64,000 bases of DNA from Isoetes taiwanensis (GCA_021234155.1 JAJEKV010000002.1:13739428-13803427), one strand, 5' to 3'. Counted from the first letter of the stretch, positions 24,500-36,286 are shown. The notes: a model not told the origin generated them from the letters alone. Translations and numbers: made by a program.

Positions 24500-25640
24500 G
24501 ACCGAAAAGTTGTGTTACCATCCTCACATGTACGAGGTCTGAGACACATGAACCAACGATATCAGGATGCTATGTCTATTGTCGCAAACTTGGTAGGCCA
24601 GACCTCTTTATAACCATAACTGCCAATGCAAATTGGGAAGAGATTAGGAGGGAATTATTATATGGTCAGTCGCCAAGTGATCAACAGAGTTCGTGGCTAG
24701 AGTATTTTATATGAAGGTAAAGGAGCTGATAGATCTAATAACTAATCATGGTATATTCGGCCGCATAATTGCAAAAGTCTATGTTATTGAGTTCCAAGAG
24801 AGAGGCTTGCCACATATACATTTGTTGACTATGTTGGATCAGGAAGACAAGCCCTTCACAACCGAAGAGATTCATCAAATAATTTGTGCTGAAATACCAA
24901 ATAAAAATGTATATCCTAAATTGTATGCAGTAGTCATCTGTAATATGAGCCATATGGTATTGGATATCCGAATATTCCGTGCATGCAGGATGGTAAGTAT
25001 ACAAAATAGTATCCACGTGCATTTTCAGATGAGACGAAAGTTGTTAACGTATATCCGTTACACCGAAGAAGGGGATGGCCGAAAGGTGAAAAAAGACAAT
25101 ATGGATTTAGACAACAGATGGGTCGTGCCATATAATCCGTGGCTGACATCGTACTTCAAGTGCCATATCAATGTTGAGGTATGTGCTGCTATAAAGGCCA
25201 TTAAATATCTATACAAATATGTCTACAAAGGATCGGATATGATCAATGTGAACTTAGAAGTTGCGAATGATGGTGCATCTACTAGCAGGGGAAACCATGG
25301 TGAGGTTGAGAAATTCTTGAATGCACGCTATTTCTCAGCTTCTGAGGCATCATGGAGAATTATCTCATATGAAATACAACAACAATTGCTCTATCATGAT
25401 TTTCCTAAAAAGTTTACCTATGATAAACCTAGTAGGAAATGGCAGGGCAAATCCAACAACCAAAAGTTTCCCACTATTGGACGCATGCACTTTGTTAATC
25501 CTTCAGAAGGAGAGCGATATTATCTACGGCTCTTATTAACCCGCGTGACAGGTGCAGTTAGTTTTGAAGATTTACGCTCTTTTGATGGGGAATTGTGTGC
25601 AACACATAAAGAAGTTTGCATTCGTCGTGGGTTATGACAC
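24500..25640 (+). pseudogene. Helitron Rep (HUH endonuclease) domain
   Basis: The block GRPDLFITITANANWEEI (about 24592-24645) precedes the frame 24693-25637, which carries the two-histidine motif in ERGLPHIHLL (about 24806-24835) and the paired-tyrosine region AIKYLYKYVYKGSD (about 25199-25240). In Rep/HUH enzymes the histidines bind the metal and the tyrosines attack DNA to start rolling-circle transposition. At least one frameshift lies upstream of 24693, so the domain is not expressible from one frame. Confidence 0.85.
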
Positions 25641-27240
25641 AGAATGGCTCGAATCTCTTCGAGAAGCAGCAGCATGGGGCATGCCGCCACAATTGCGACA
25701 CATGTTTGCCATGATCCTTTTAAATTGCAAACTATTGAATCCACTACAACTGGGGGAAGAAGTCAAGCTTCCTATGATCGATGACTATATGAGCCACGAA
25801 GAGTTGCAAAAGATCAAAGTGTAAATGTTTGTGATCAATTTTTTTTTTTTTTTGGTTGACATGACACTTCTAGATATTGATGATCATATGAACTCTGTCG
25901 GACAATCCTTAAGTGTGTTTGAGTTTATTCTTCCTGAGCGTGCAATAGATCATATATGATATTTCGGGATGAGGTGTTTCAAGAAGATATGGTAGAGGTG
26001 CAAGAAGATGTGAACCGCCTATATCACGACCAGCATGTTATCTTTGACCCTATGATGATGAGCATGTGATGTTGGAAAAAAGACGGGTGTTTTTCGTTCA
26101 GGGTGCAGGCGGCTCAACACCATACTGTCTTATGTTAGTGCCAAAGGTATCATTGCACCTGCTGTTGCTTCTTCAGGAATTGCATCCATTGAAGGGTGGG
26201 TGCACTGCACATTCAAGGTTCAAGATACTGATAAACATAGATGAGACATCAACTTGCAATATTCCAAAGCAGTCAGAGCTGGCAAAATTGATAAGAGCGA
26301 CTCGCATGATTATATGGGATGAGGCCCCAATGATGCATAAATATGTTTATGAAGCACTAGGTAGAACGCTCCGTGACATGATGTCATGTGACAAATTGTT
26401 TATGGCTCATTGTTGTTTTGAGAGGAGATTTTCGCCAGCTTCCACCTGTGGTTCCACGAGTAAATCGGCCTCAAATTGTGCATGCTTCCTTGAAATGCTC
26501 TTACATGTGGGATCATGTCGAGGAACATAAGCTGAACATAAATATGTGAGTAATGAACAACGTGGGAAGAGACGTGGAAGAGCAAAAGGCGTTTGCAGAG
26601 TATCTCCTACGAGTTGGAGATGGACTTGAAACCATATTTTCCAACATTGGATCGGATGTAATACGTCTTCCAGAAGAGATTTGTGTGAAGTTGCAGGACT
26701 TAAATGACTTGCTAGCCGTGGCATTACCTGATGTTTCAACGAATTATAGGAGTGTATCTTATTAAGTGCAAAGAGCAATACTTATGCTACTGAATGAGGA
26801 TGTAGATGAAGTAAACAAGAGGATGACAGAGTGGTTGCCTGCTGCACCTATTGATTATTATAGTGCTGATCGAGTTATTAATGAGAATGATGCAGAGATC
26901 TATCCTATTGAATTTTTGAATGCGCAAACTCCGAGTGGAATGCCTCTTCATCAATTAAGTTTGAAGGTTGGCATGATTGTCATGTTATTGAGGTCTGTTT
27001 CTACACGTAAGGGACTCTACAATGCTCTTTGGGAAGACGTGCTATAGATGCTGAGATTCTCATTGGAAAGAATATTGGAAGCAGAGTGCTCATTATTTGA
27101 ATACCTTTGGTGCCCAATAATGCAAAACTCCTATTTCACTTTGAGCGCATACAATTTCCATTGCGTCCAGTTTTTGATATGATAATCAACAAGTTTCAAG
27201 ACCAAACAATGAAAATGGTTGGTCTTGTATTTGTTACTAC
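25641..27240 (+). pseudogene. Helitron Pif1-like helicase remnant
   Basis: Fragments in several frames cover a Pif1-type helicase: LESLREAAAWGMPPQLRHMF (about 25645), a degenerate Walker A (FFVQGAGGSTPY, lacking the GKT lysine), INIDETSTCNIPKQSELAKL, Walker B IIWDEAPMMHK (about 26308), LRGDFRQLPPVVPRVNRP (about 26417), and the C-terminal blocks LNAQTPSGMPLHQLSLKVGM and FPLRPVFDMIINK (about 27156). An AT-rich gap with a run of T at 25840-25853 interrupts it. Confidence 0.8.
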
Positions 27241-27899
27241 TTAATGTTTTTGATATATCTAGTATCTTATATTGGAGAATATGATTTATTTATAATATTG
27301 TGACGTTCCACGTATTTATATGCCTTTTTTAGTATAAATACCTGATACGTCACTATGAATAATTAATGGCGCATTAATTATTCATAAGCTAAGGTTAGCT
27401 ATGATAATCATTAATTATTAATAACAAGGTTGCATATTAAACGGGAGTGTTGCAGCACTCCCGTTTGAAGATTCCCTTCTAAAATCATATTGATTATTTG
27501 AAATGGCCCTTTTTGGGGTTTCGGCCAAAAAATCATGGTGATTACAATTTAATATGTGCTATTTTAGCCCCCCCAAAAAAAAACAAACCACTAGGTCAAC
27601 ATGTCAACCACTTGAAATAGCAGTTTTAGGGGTTACGTTCAAAACATCATGGTGATTACAATTTTATATACGCTATTTCAACAACATTTATTTCTTTTGC
27701 CACTGGTGAATTGTGAACACAAGACAAAAAGAGGTGATTTTGTAATAGATCGCAAGTTAAATTACGAGCACCAAACAAAAAGTGCAAGGTGCGAAAAAGT
27801 TTTAAAAATAAAGTTTTCTAGTGTGAAATGAAGTAAAAGCACCAGAGCATGCTAAATTTGTCTAAAAAAAACCTAATCAGTGTTTTTAGAATTCCTGTG

Positions 27900-27986
27900 C
27901 TATTCCAGAATAGGATTATCGGTTGCATGTGCACTCTTACGCTATTCCGGAATAGGACCTTGCACTCTTATGCTATTCCAGAATAC
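27900..27986. repeat. Left subterminal palindrome cluster
   Basis: Three dyads of the form YTATTCYRGAATA lie at 27900-27913, 27942-27955 and 27973-27986, about 475-560 bp inside the left terminal repeat. They are variants of the motif arrayed near the right end. Confidence 0.75.
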
Positions 27987-29596
27987 AATAGTGTGGTAGT
28001 CATTTTTTCCAAAGATACAAAACAAGGGAGAAATATTGCATTTACTAACCAAGACAAAGCATGTTAGGACATACGTTAACCTTGGTTGATCCCTTCATTG
28101 TACTATCCATTCATATCAAGCCTAGAAGAATTACATGGTACTTGCTTTCTCATGTTCATGCTCTATATATGTTTTAAAATTTCAAGATCAACATATGCAA
28201 GATAGCACCTAGTACAATTCGTCCATCATCTACGGTCTTACGGTCTGTTAATTATCTTTTAGTCTCAATCCCAATTTTTCCCATGTCAATTGCAAGCATT
28301 GGCATCCTTGGACATTTTTCCTTTTGAATCACTCATATTGCTTGCCCAATGGTCCACACCCTCAAAACATACATGCAAAATCAACTACATACCTTAATGT
28401 TTTAAGTTCTTGCACCGAAGTGCCAAGCAATGCAATATTCCAATTTAATCCATCTTCCTACACCACAGTGGTTTTCCCATAAATGCTACATGAACAGTTT
28501 TATTGTAGCCCGATACTAGATTAGATTATCCAATAAATGTTGCTTTCTCAATAAGCATGCAGCTCTATGTCATTACTCTTTAAGGACATAAACAAGGCCA
28601 CGCTTGAAATTCAGAATGTGTAAAGATCACCTCATAAGCAATGCATGCATAAAACGAAATGGTTTAATCTGATGTAAACTTAAAGCAGATAGAAGTGTGT
28701 GCAGCTATGCAGCCAACTTGCTTAAAATTCAAGAGGACATATGTAAAATTCAAGAGGACATATGTAACACTTCATGTGCTGATGTAGTTTAATGTGATTA
28801 AAAAACATAGCATATAACTATCAGGCCTAACTCAAGAATCTTTGAAAATGCAAAAGCACATTGTAATACATGGTTACGCAACATTTGGCACCTAGTCTTT
28901 TAGTGCGCATCTCTCCATCTTTGCTCGAAATGGAACTTGAAACACAAATCCACGAATTTATATGCACCTTTGTAGCAGCCCGGTTTGCACAAAGCCGGTG
29001 TATGGGCGCCCTATTTTCGGTTCACATCCATGCGCTGAAGCTTCAAACAAACTTATATTTACCTCTTTTAGGCTGCAAAATAAGGACCTTGCATGCTGCG
29101 CACAACACCTTTCATGCCTGCCTAGGCTCCTGCATTTTCATGCATGCTTTTTAGCCTTTAAGCATTCACATTAGGTGATAAACCATCTACTTATTCTGAC
29201 TCTTAAATGAACAACTTGTGCATTTTAGTCTACATAGAAAACCTCGTACTAACCTGCCAAAGTGAGAGCTTGTTAGACCCAACCCCAACCCCACCATAAA
29301 TATTAAGATTACCGGTCTCAGCCTCACCACCGACGTAGCCCGCATAATAACAGAGGAATAAATCCATCCCATTGTACAAGACCCATCCTTGTCAAGGTTT
29401 GTAATGCAAATAAGAGGAACTCGACTGAAGCATGTTGCTTCCACATTACACCAATAATAGGGCAAGCAATGATTCAGAATTGACTGTCATCGTGGTCATG
29501 ATCCCGTACATATGCAAGCCCCAAAGCTCCTCGAGAAAGACATCAAATCCATGTATGTGGGCTCATGAGAATGACGAAATGTAGAAAATAACTTAC

Positions 29597-29690
29597 TGAA
29601 ACCGATTCTGCGGCGCAAAAGTCAACAGAAAATTGTTCATCTTTTGGCAGCTGTAGCCCATAAGCAAGTCGATTTGCTAACTTAGATGCC
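29597..29690 (-). pseudogene. Exon-like fragment inside the TIR element
   Basis: On the minus strand an open 31-codon stretch (ASKLANRLAYGLQLPKDEQF...) is bounded by an acceptor (TTTAACAG at its 5' side) and a perfect donor (GTAAGT). A second open stretch on the same strand ends at a CAG|GTTAGT donor near 29265 and includes GYVGGEAETGNLNIYGG, preceded by one in-frame stop. The parent gene is not recognised. The simplest reading is a captured host gene piece. Confidence 0.35.
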
Positions 29691-30025
29691 CTGTTAAATG
29701 CAAAATAAAGTTTTCAAAGCTCAAGAAAAGAGTGAAGAATACAGCTTCAGCTAGACACTACATGTATTAACTTGAAATACGTCATCTAATGAAAGAAAAA
29801 AGGCACACCCAACCCATCTCTCTCATTCTGTAGCCATGATCCATGAACTGAACTATACCGGCAAAACCCTAAACTGAAAACGAACTTTGAAAACTATTTA
29901 GACTGCGCCATAGCTTAATCTGTAGCCAGCAACATTGCCAAGGCCAAGATCCGTGAGAAATGGTAGCCCGAGCTCTAGAAAGAGTGATCGCCTTTAGCAA
30001 AGGCATGAAAAAAAAAGATCAAAAC

Positions 30026-30549
30026 GTATTCCGGAATACAAAGTGTATTCCGGAATACATTTCCCACTTATCGTTTTGAACCAAAACCCAGTATCCCTGA
30101 CTTAAAAAGAAAAATATCAATATCCCTTTATTTCTTACACCCATGCCCCTGTATCCACACAAAACAAATGGAAAAAAATGAGAGGTCATCAATGCCAAAA
30201 AAATCTAGTAGTTGTTGGTTTATTTTTCCCTTTCGCTAATCCCTTCAGTATTTAAAACGACGTTCCTGTATCCCCACATAAAAGAAACTAATAAAATCGC
30301 AAGGTCATTCATATTAATTGAAAAAAAAAAATGCAAGGTCATTGAATATGCTGAAAACCTGGAAAATTGCAAGATCACTGTTGATTCTCAGAAACTTGTA
30401 CAGCAAAAGTGTATTCCGGAATACACTTTGGATTTCGAGCAAAACCAAAAGTGTATTCTGGAATACACTTTGACTTTTAAGAAAAGCAAAAGTGTATTCC
30501 GGAATACAGTTCTGTTATCCTCGAATAGCAAAAGTGTATTCCGGAATAC
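30026..30549. repeat. Right subterminal palindrome array (about 42-bp period)
   Basis: The 14-bp palindrome GTATTCCGGAATAC, or a one-base variant, occurs at 30026, 30045, 30411, 30453, 30494 and 30536. The last four are spaced 42, 41 and 42 bp and are each preceded by AAAAGT. A degenerate half-copy lies near 30614. Confidence 0.9.
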
Positions 30550-32417
30550 AATTTTGGTACTTTGAAATATTATATTATTAAAAAAAGACACATTGTAACC
30601 TAAAAGTACCCTTTCTGGAATACAATCCAAGCTAACAAAATGTTTTTGTAGGACGTACACTTAAATTAGTGGTTTTCTCTAAAAACACACTTCAGGTAAA
30701 TTCTAATTGTTAGGAAAAGTGTCACTTTGACATAGTCAATTTTCTCTTCGCACAAAAAAATGAGTGATTTTGGGGGGGTCAAAATGCAAATTTATGACCA
30801 AAATAAAATTTTTACCTCATTTTAGCACTTTTTTTGGAAAAAAAAAGGAATCTTTGAGGAATATTCCTTTTGCTCCCGTTTCAATGATTTGCTCCCGTTT
30901 AATACGCAATCTTGTTTAATGTGGAAACCTAACCCTAAATCCTAATTCGAATTTGGGGCTTAACCTAATATTAAAAGGAGTTAAAATATTAAATTAGTTA
31001 ACATTAACCAATTTGGAGTTGCCACCTGGCCCAAATTGATTGGGCAAGGGAGAGTTGCTAACTTGGGACCCAAATTGCGGTTTTATACCCCCATTTGCCC
31101 CAATTCGAATTGGGGGGCAGTTGGAGAAAGAGGAGGAGCTCATCCCACTAGCAGGGCGTGGAGAACCTAAGAGATGGGAGACCTAGCTCAAATACCGGTT
31201 AATAGGCTTAGTTAGCTTGAGATTCTAGTTAGGAACTAACCCTTGATTGTTAGATGGATGATTAGTAATACGCTTGCTGCTCTCTTTTTGTTTGGGTCCC
31301 ATAGGCCAATTGGTCTCCGTGGACGCTAAAAAACCTATTCTTATTCTTATTCTATTTTATGTTCTATTCGAAGGTATGATGGATGGATGTATAAGGATAG
31401 CTTTCTTTCTGCTCCTCCTGTGTTGTATGGGTAAAGAAGGGGTAGAGACCTAAAGGCCATCTAGAAGTAGAGATGTTCCTAGTTAGAACCCTTAAAACCC
31501 AGTAAATGCGGCCTGTGCACAAGAGCCAACCTAACTGAGGATGCTATGATGTGGTTCAACACCAAACAATGGACACAACTGGGGAATCGGGGGTGGAGCC
31601 TTGCTGAGCGTGGCTACTGGAGCTCCTACAATGTGCTAGGCCTATAGTTGGTCACTGTGTGTGGGTCAGATATGGTCTGACACCTCCTGGGTCGTTGGAT
31701 ATGGCCTTTATGGATGTCCTCGACTTTGTGTAGATTTACGGGGGTAAGTCGGGTACGGATACGGGTGTTGCAGGTGTGGCAGGTATCCTCTAGCACACCC
31801 AGGGGAACCGTTGTGATCCAGGAGGAGAAGCTTCTCTGACCTGCCTCATCGGACCGGGGAGATGTAACCCGGAGTAGTCGCATAGGGTGATTCCTTGGGA
31901 TTGCGTCTCTCGAGGGCTATAAGCACGTCATAGCATGATTCAGCCTATCTGCAAAGTGTGCACAGGAGGGGCGGATGGAGTGGACTACCTTAGTCATTGT
32001 TCTATGCCAGCCAACACCATGTTATACCTCTGTCTGCTGTTATCTTGAGGCCCTGACCATCAGTCGACCCTATGGAGTCTAAGCCCGGGGTAGAACCCTT
32101 ATTTATTATGCATTTCCTTAGTTATGTTCGTACTCTGTTGTTAGTTGTATTGATGATGATGGGCCACCCTTCATGGTGGTATATTATTTATTGGTATTGT
32201 TGCCAAGTGCTAACATGTATGTACGCTTCCGCTATATAGGATTCCCATAGAAGGCGTGGGACGAATGACACCTCCGTGTCCTTCACCTAGACACTTGACC
32301 ATCACAAGTGGTCCGAGTCAGACGGAGGGCCTTTCCATGGTGATGGAGTCGCCATGGAAGGAGGGATTTCCCGTATTTATACAATGGGAGATCGTATAGA
32401 TTCTGGGAGCGTCACAG

Positions 32418-32429
32418 TGGTATCAAAGC
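32418..32429 (+). other. Primer-binding site (tRNA-iMet type)
   Basis: TGGTATCAAAGC, one mismatch from the usual initiator-Met primer site TGGTATCAGAGC, 1 nt after the family-A LTR end. Confidence 0.8.
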
Positions 32430-32740
32430 CATGATTTTGGTGGACCAGATCATAGCACTGGCCATATTCTAACTCGTTAGTCGATAGGTAGTACGTGGCT
32501 TTAATCTAGAATAAGCTATTCTAATTCCATAGCTAGTATGTATGTTGACCTAATTATGGGAGGATTAAGCTAGTTAGGAATTAAGGTGTGAGTCCTTAGA
32601 ATCAAGTATGTTAAGTTTTTAAGGAGAAAGACGTCCTTTATTTCCACGGGCCATAACTTTCTCTAGATCACTCGGATTGAGGTGATTTTTGTGCCAACGC
32701 GTCGGGCACGATCCAATTACCCTAGAAGCATCAACATCTG

Positions 32741-33242
32741 GCATCGAAATGGCATCAAAAGGGCCCAAAATCGTACTCAGGCACCGCTCTAATTTGGGCG
32801 CCTTAGAATTTGAAAAGAAAGCCGTATAATTGCAGCGGCGCCCGCATATAAAAATGCGTATTTTTTTCGTATAAAAATTTTCATATTTTTTTGTATGCAA
32901 GTTTTTTTGCCCCCTCAACCCAAATTTGAACCCGTGACCTCCCAACTCCAATCTTAAGCGCTAATCAACACACCAAGTTTTCTCGAATGCGGCATCGAAA
33001 TGGCATCAAAAGGGCCCAAAAACATACTCGGGCATCGCTCTAATTTGGGCGCCTTAGAATTTGAAAAGAAAGCCATATAATTGCAGCGGCGCCCGCGTAT
33101 AAAGACGCATATTTTTGCCATATAAAATTTTTTATATTTTTTCCCGTGCAAGTCTTTTTTGCCTCCTCAACCCAAATTTGAACCCGTGACCTCCCAACTC
33201 CAATCTTAAGCGCTAATCAACACACCAAGTTTTCTTGAACGT
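32741..33242. repeat. Tandem duplication, 251-bp period
   Basis: GCATCGAAATGGCATCAAAA starts at 32741 and again at 32992, with the following ~240 bp highly similar. Each copy ends in a tRNA-like head on the minus strand. Confidence 0.9.
32918..32978 (-). repeat. SINE-like tRNA-derived head (copy 1)
   Basis: The minus strand contains GTTGATTAGCGC (D-loop/A-box-like) and GGTCACGGGTTCAAATTT (T-arm/B-box-like), separated by about 20 nt. Copies occur at 33170-33229, at about 34741-34793 and at about 44276-44328. Confidence 0.5.
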
Positions 33243-34511
33243 GGTATATATATTTTTCATATTTCTTATGCACATGTAGTACCCTGTTTTCTTTGCATAG
33301 CAACTTTTATATTAAAGTGCACTATGAAGACTTGAACCCTTAACCTCCCATCACCCAGCCAAACGCTTTACCAACATGGTAAGCCACCGTTTAGGGCATA
33401 TAATGGTCTCTTATTATACTTAACCAATAGTGTCTCTAATTCTTTAGAAAGACTCCTGTCTACCATCACTCTTCCCTAAACCAACGCTACGGTGGCAACA
33501 ACTCCGCCGGACTTGTGCAACCATGGTGAGCTAGGGATAGCCTAAGAGTTATTATCATCACTGCGGAATGTTTCCGCAACCATATTGACAAACGTTCACG
33601 CTGAGCGATGGAAGGAAGGGGGATTTCCAGGTGATGGAGTCGCCATGGAAGGGGGATTTCTCGTATTTATACGATGGGAGCATCGTATAGATTAAGAAAG
33701 AGACACGCAATATTTGCATATAAAATTTGTAAGCTAAGCAGCAAATGCATAGTTAAGGCTTTTGAAGGAGTTTGTATCATGTTATATTATATTGAATGGT
33801 GAATGTCGATAGGGAGAATTATTTAGAGTTTAAAACTCTAAATGGTTATATGAAACATAGAGAAGTCTGAGTATTTGCAAAATTGCCTTTCATTTAAAAC
33901 CATAGATCATTAGCTAAGACATGCATGGTTTTATACAGGTGCATCGAAACTTCCGTGTTCTCGGTTGAAGTTATCATCTGCGAGAATTAACTTGGGGCTT
34001 TCCATGGTAATTCTTAATGGGTAAGGTTGCCAAATTAAGTCGATCTACATTAAGAAAATAGTAATTTTGAATGTGAAGCAAAGTTGATGATACAGAGCAG
34101 TGATTGGAATGCCATTAGATTAGCTGTAATATGTCATATAGCCTTAGTGTAGCGAGGCGGGTTGAAGGCATTTGTAGTTGTAACAATTTTACCAGCTTAC
34201 ATGCTACATGGTTCACAAAAGAAACAGGAACACGAGGACTCAGTAATTGACTTATTTTCTGTTATCTAATACCTTCTACTAAAGTTTTGGCATTCCTTGC
34301 AGCCACATTATGCTTCTCAAAGCGAATTTTGAATTGTGTTGCATTGAGATGCTGCAATTTCTATAGGCTTTTCCAACTGCATAAATAATGTTCAGAATCA
34401 CTTTATATAGTGAATTTCCATATGCGCTAGAGTATTTGTTGAAGCTGATTATTATCCGAGTAGTTTTTGTGCCATGAAAGAACAACATGTTGCCATGAAA
34501 CTTAGCAGTGT

Positions 34512-34546
<35 letters not shown>

Positions 34547-34740
34547 AAAACATTTTCTGTATGACATTAACAAATCAATCAAAACTTTTCTGACTTCTGG
34601 TTGTTGGATTTAACCTGCTATTTTCTACAGGATTTTTATCATTGGTAAGAAAATCATGGTGGAGCAATTGAGTAGCCTCTCTATTTTCAGATGCATTCGT
34701 TTCAAAAAGGCTGCCAACTTTGTCCCCTTATTCTTACCTC
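33178..34740 (+). repeat. Tandem unit 1 (SINE-like heads, LTR-A tail, R1 first half)
   Basis: This ~1565-bp unit is followed directly by unit 2 (34741-35289 plus 43260-44275) and unit 3 (44276-45831, continuing at 47652). Each junction reads CTTACCTC joined to GGTTGAACCC. Units are nearly identical to each other and clearly more diverged from R1 copy 1. A run of 33 A lies at 34513-34545; the equivalent runs are 22 A (44062-44083) and 23 A (45614-45636), while R1 copy 1 has 5 A. Confidence 0.9.
33318..33391 (-). repeat. SINE-like tRNA-derived head (second type)
   Basis: The minus strand reads TGGCTTACCATGTTGGTAAA (A-box-like) and GGTTAAGGGTTCAAGTC (B-box-like) in a ~74-nt tRNA-sized frame. 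The segment GGGAGGT.A.GGGTTCAA is shared with the other head. Copies are at about 34883-34956 and 44418-44491. Confidence 0.5.
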
Positions 34741-35707
34741 GGTTGAACCCGTGACCTCCCAACTCCAATCTTAAGCGCTAATCAACACACCAAGTTTTCT
34801 TGAACGTGGTATATATATTTTTCATATTTCTTATGCACATGTAGTACCCTGTTTTCTTTGCATAGCAACTTTTATATTAAAGTGCACTATGAAGACTTGA
34901 ACCCTTAACCTCCCATCACCCAGCCAAACGCTTTACCAACATGGTAAGCCACCGTTTAGGGCATATAATGGTCTCTTATTATACTTAACCAATAGTGTCT
35001 CTAATTCTTTAGAAAGACTCCTGTCTACCATCACTCTTCCCTAAACCAACGCTACGGTGGCAACAACTCCGCCGGACTTGTGCAACCATGGTGAGCTAGG
35101 GATAGCCTAAGAGTTATTATCATCACTGCGGAATGTTTCCGCAACCATATTGACAAACGTTCACGTTGAGCGATGGAAGGAAGGGGGATTTCCAGGTGAT
35201 GGAGTCGCCATGGAAGGGGGATTTCTCGTATTTATACGATGGGAGCATCGTATAGATTAAGAAAGAGACACGCAATATTTGCATATAAATTTTTTTTTTT
35301 TTTTTTTTTTTTTTTGAAAGAGTGAAGCTTTTTAGTCATTAATTATGGAAAATAAATAAACATAGAGTTGAGATAAAAAATTTGATCATCATAATAAGAA
35401 TTGAGATCAAAAGTAGCCCCAATTCAGATCAGAAGTAGCATCAAAGTTAGCATGCAATTTAGAATTTGAGCTTTATGCATGAGAGCATAAAATTCAAAAC
35501 TAAATGTTATGAAATATCTTCAAATTTGCCTTCTGTGTAATTGCCTTCTGTTTGTTGTATAAGAGAACTGTTGAAAAATCCTCCATATAATGCCGGGTTG
35601 CTCCATCAGGCAGGTAAAATTGAGAAGCAGCTGCAGATACCAAAGAGCCATAAACCTGGTAAAGAACCTGAGTAAAAAGGAGCCAAACATGGGTAAGACA
35701 GAGAGTA

Positions 35708-36286
35708 TCAGAAATCATATGTGTCCAAGAAATGGAAGTGGTCTCGGAAGTGAGGATGCAGAATGGGATTTCCCTTGTTTCCCCAATTAACTAGCTCAAT
35801 CAACCTGTCTGAGTTACAAGTGGACATGAGATGAATCATGGTGCCATAACAATCTGCTCTCCCCCTGTGATAATAATAGCATTCCCTATAAAACTGAAAC
35901 TGTTGTTCTGCCATGTTTGCACTGTTATTTTCCAAGAACCTATAAAGAATGACCATAAGGTATGTTTCCTTGCAAAATTCATTACCCCATTCTAACTCTT
36001 TCTGCTGAACTTGCTGAATACTTTGAATTAATCTTCCCCTTACTGATCCAGTCCACTGATTGTAATCCCAAATTCTGTGAACAGATAACTTTCTTGGGTA
36101 AGGATATTTGTAAACTTCAGCATCATCGAGGTCAAGATTGAGCTTGACTTTACAATTCCTCAGATAATCTAGCATGAACATATTCAGAATTAGACAATGT
36201 TTGATTACAAAATAGTTTAAAGAAACCATAAGCTCCTGAGAAATTCCCAATAGATAACCAACAGTTGTCAATTTGTGAGTCACCAT
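35708..36286 (-). CDS. Unrecognised ORF overlapping LINE ORF2 3' end
   Basis: An open frame of 192 residues on the LINE coding strand overlaps the end of ORF2 by 137 nt in another frame. It is rich in Tyr and Gln (QQVQQKELEW, FQFYRECYYYHRGRADCYG) and has no RNase H motif. It could be an ORF3, a C-terminal extension separated by a frameshift, or chance. Confidence 0.35.
   Translation of the reverse strand: MVTHKLTTVGYLLGISQELMVSLNYFVIKHCLILNMFMLDYLRNCKVKLNLDLDDAEVYKYPYPRKLSVHRIWDYNQWTGSVRGRLIQSIQQVQQKELEWGNEFCKETYLMVILYRFLENNSANMAEQQFQFYRECYYYHRGRADCYGTMIHLMSTCNSDRLIELVNWGNKGNPILHPHFRDHFHFLDTYDF

Larger units (their letters stand above)
22111..27240 (+). mobile_element. Decayed autonomous Helitron
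   Basis: The region encodes, in order, the N-terminal basic/zinc segments, HUH Rep and Pif1-type helicase of a plant Helitron, in many broken frames. The termini are not defined. Coding similarity ends near 27240, just before the family-A LTR start at 27299. The individual domains are listed separately. Confidence 0.85.
27423..30916. mobile_element. 3.5-kb TIR element (non-autonomous DNA transposon)
   Basis: The left 25 bp (27423-27447, AACAAGGTTGCATATTAAAC...) and right 25 bp (30892-30916, reverse complement AACAAGATTGCGTATTAAAC...) are inverted repeats with 2 mismatches. They are flanked by TAAT on both sides (27419-27422, 30917-30920). Both ends carry subterminal copies of a 14-bp palindrome. 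No transposase was found. Exon-like fragments lie inside on the minus strand. The superfamily is unassigned. Confidence 0.7.
27299..32416 (+). mobile_element. Complete family-A LTR carrying a nested TIR element
   Basis: The LTR starts TGTGACGTTCC and ends GGGAGCGTCACA, giving matched 7-bp inverted termini, and is followed 1 nt later by a tRNA-iMet primer-binding site (32418-32429). Removing the insert at 27423-30916 (plus one TAAT) leaves an LTR of about 1.6 kb. No gag or pol follows, and the interior is replaced within 350 bp by tandem and SINE-like repeats, so the element is a 5' LTR with a truncated interior. Confidence 0.75.

Noticed and set aside
27197-27227. Perfect 9-bp hairpin CAAGACCAA...TTGGTCTTG followed by T, resembling a Helitron CTTG end
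   Set aside because: It lies within the conserved helicase C-terminal coding block (FPLRPVFDMIINK region), and its stem includes the CTTG itself, so it is more likely a chance fold in coding sequence.
30212-30565. 117-codon ORF over the palindrome array with repeating CIPEYT/VFRNT units
   Set aside because: The peptide periodicity is simply the 41-42-bp DNA repeat translated; period not a multiple of three throughout.
34279-34548. ORFs beginning with a run of Phe (also 43827-44117 and 45380-45670)
   Set aside because: Produced by the poly(A) tract read on the opposite strand; identical in each tandem unit, no family.
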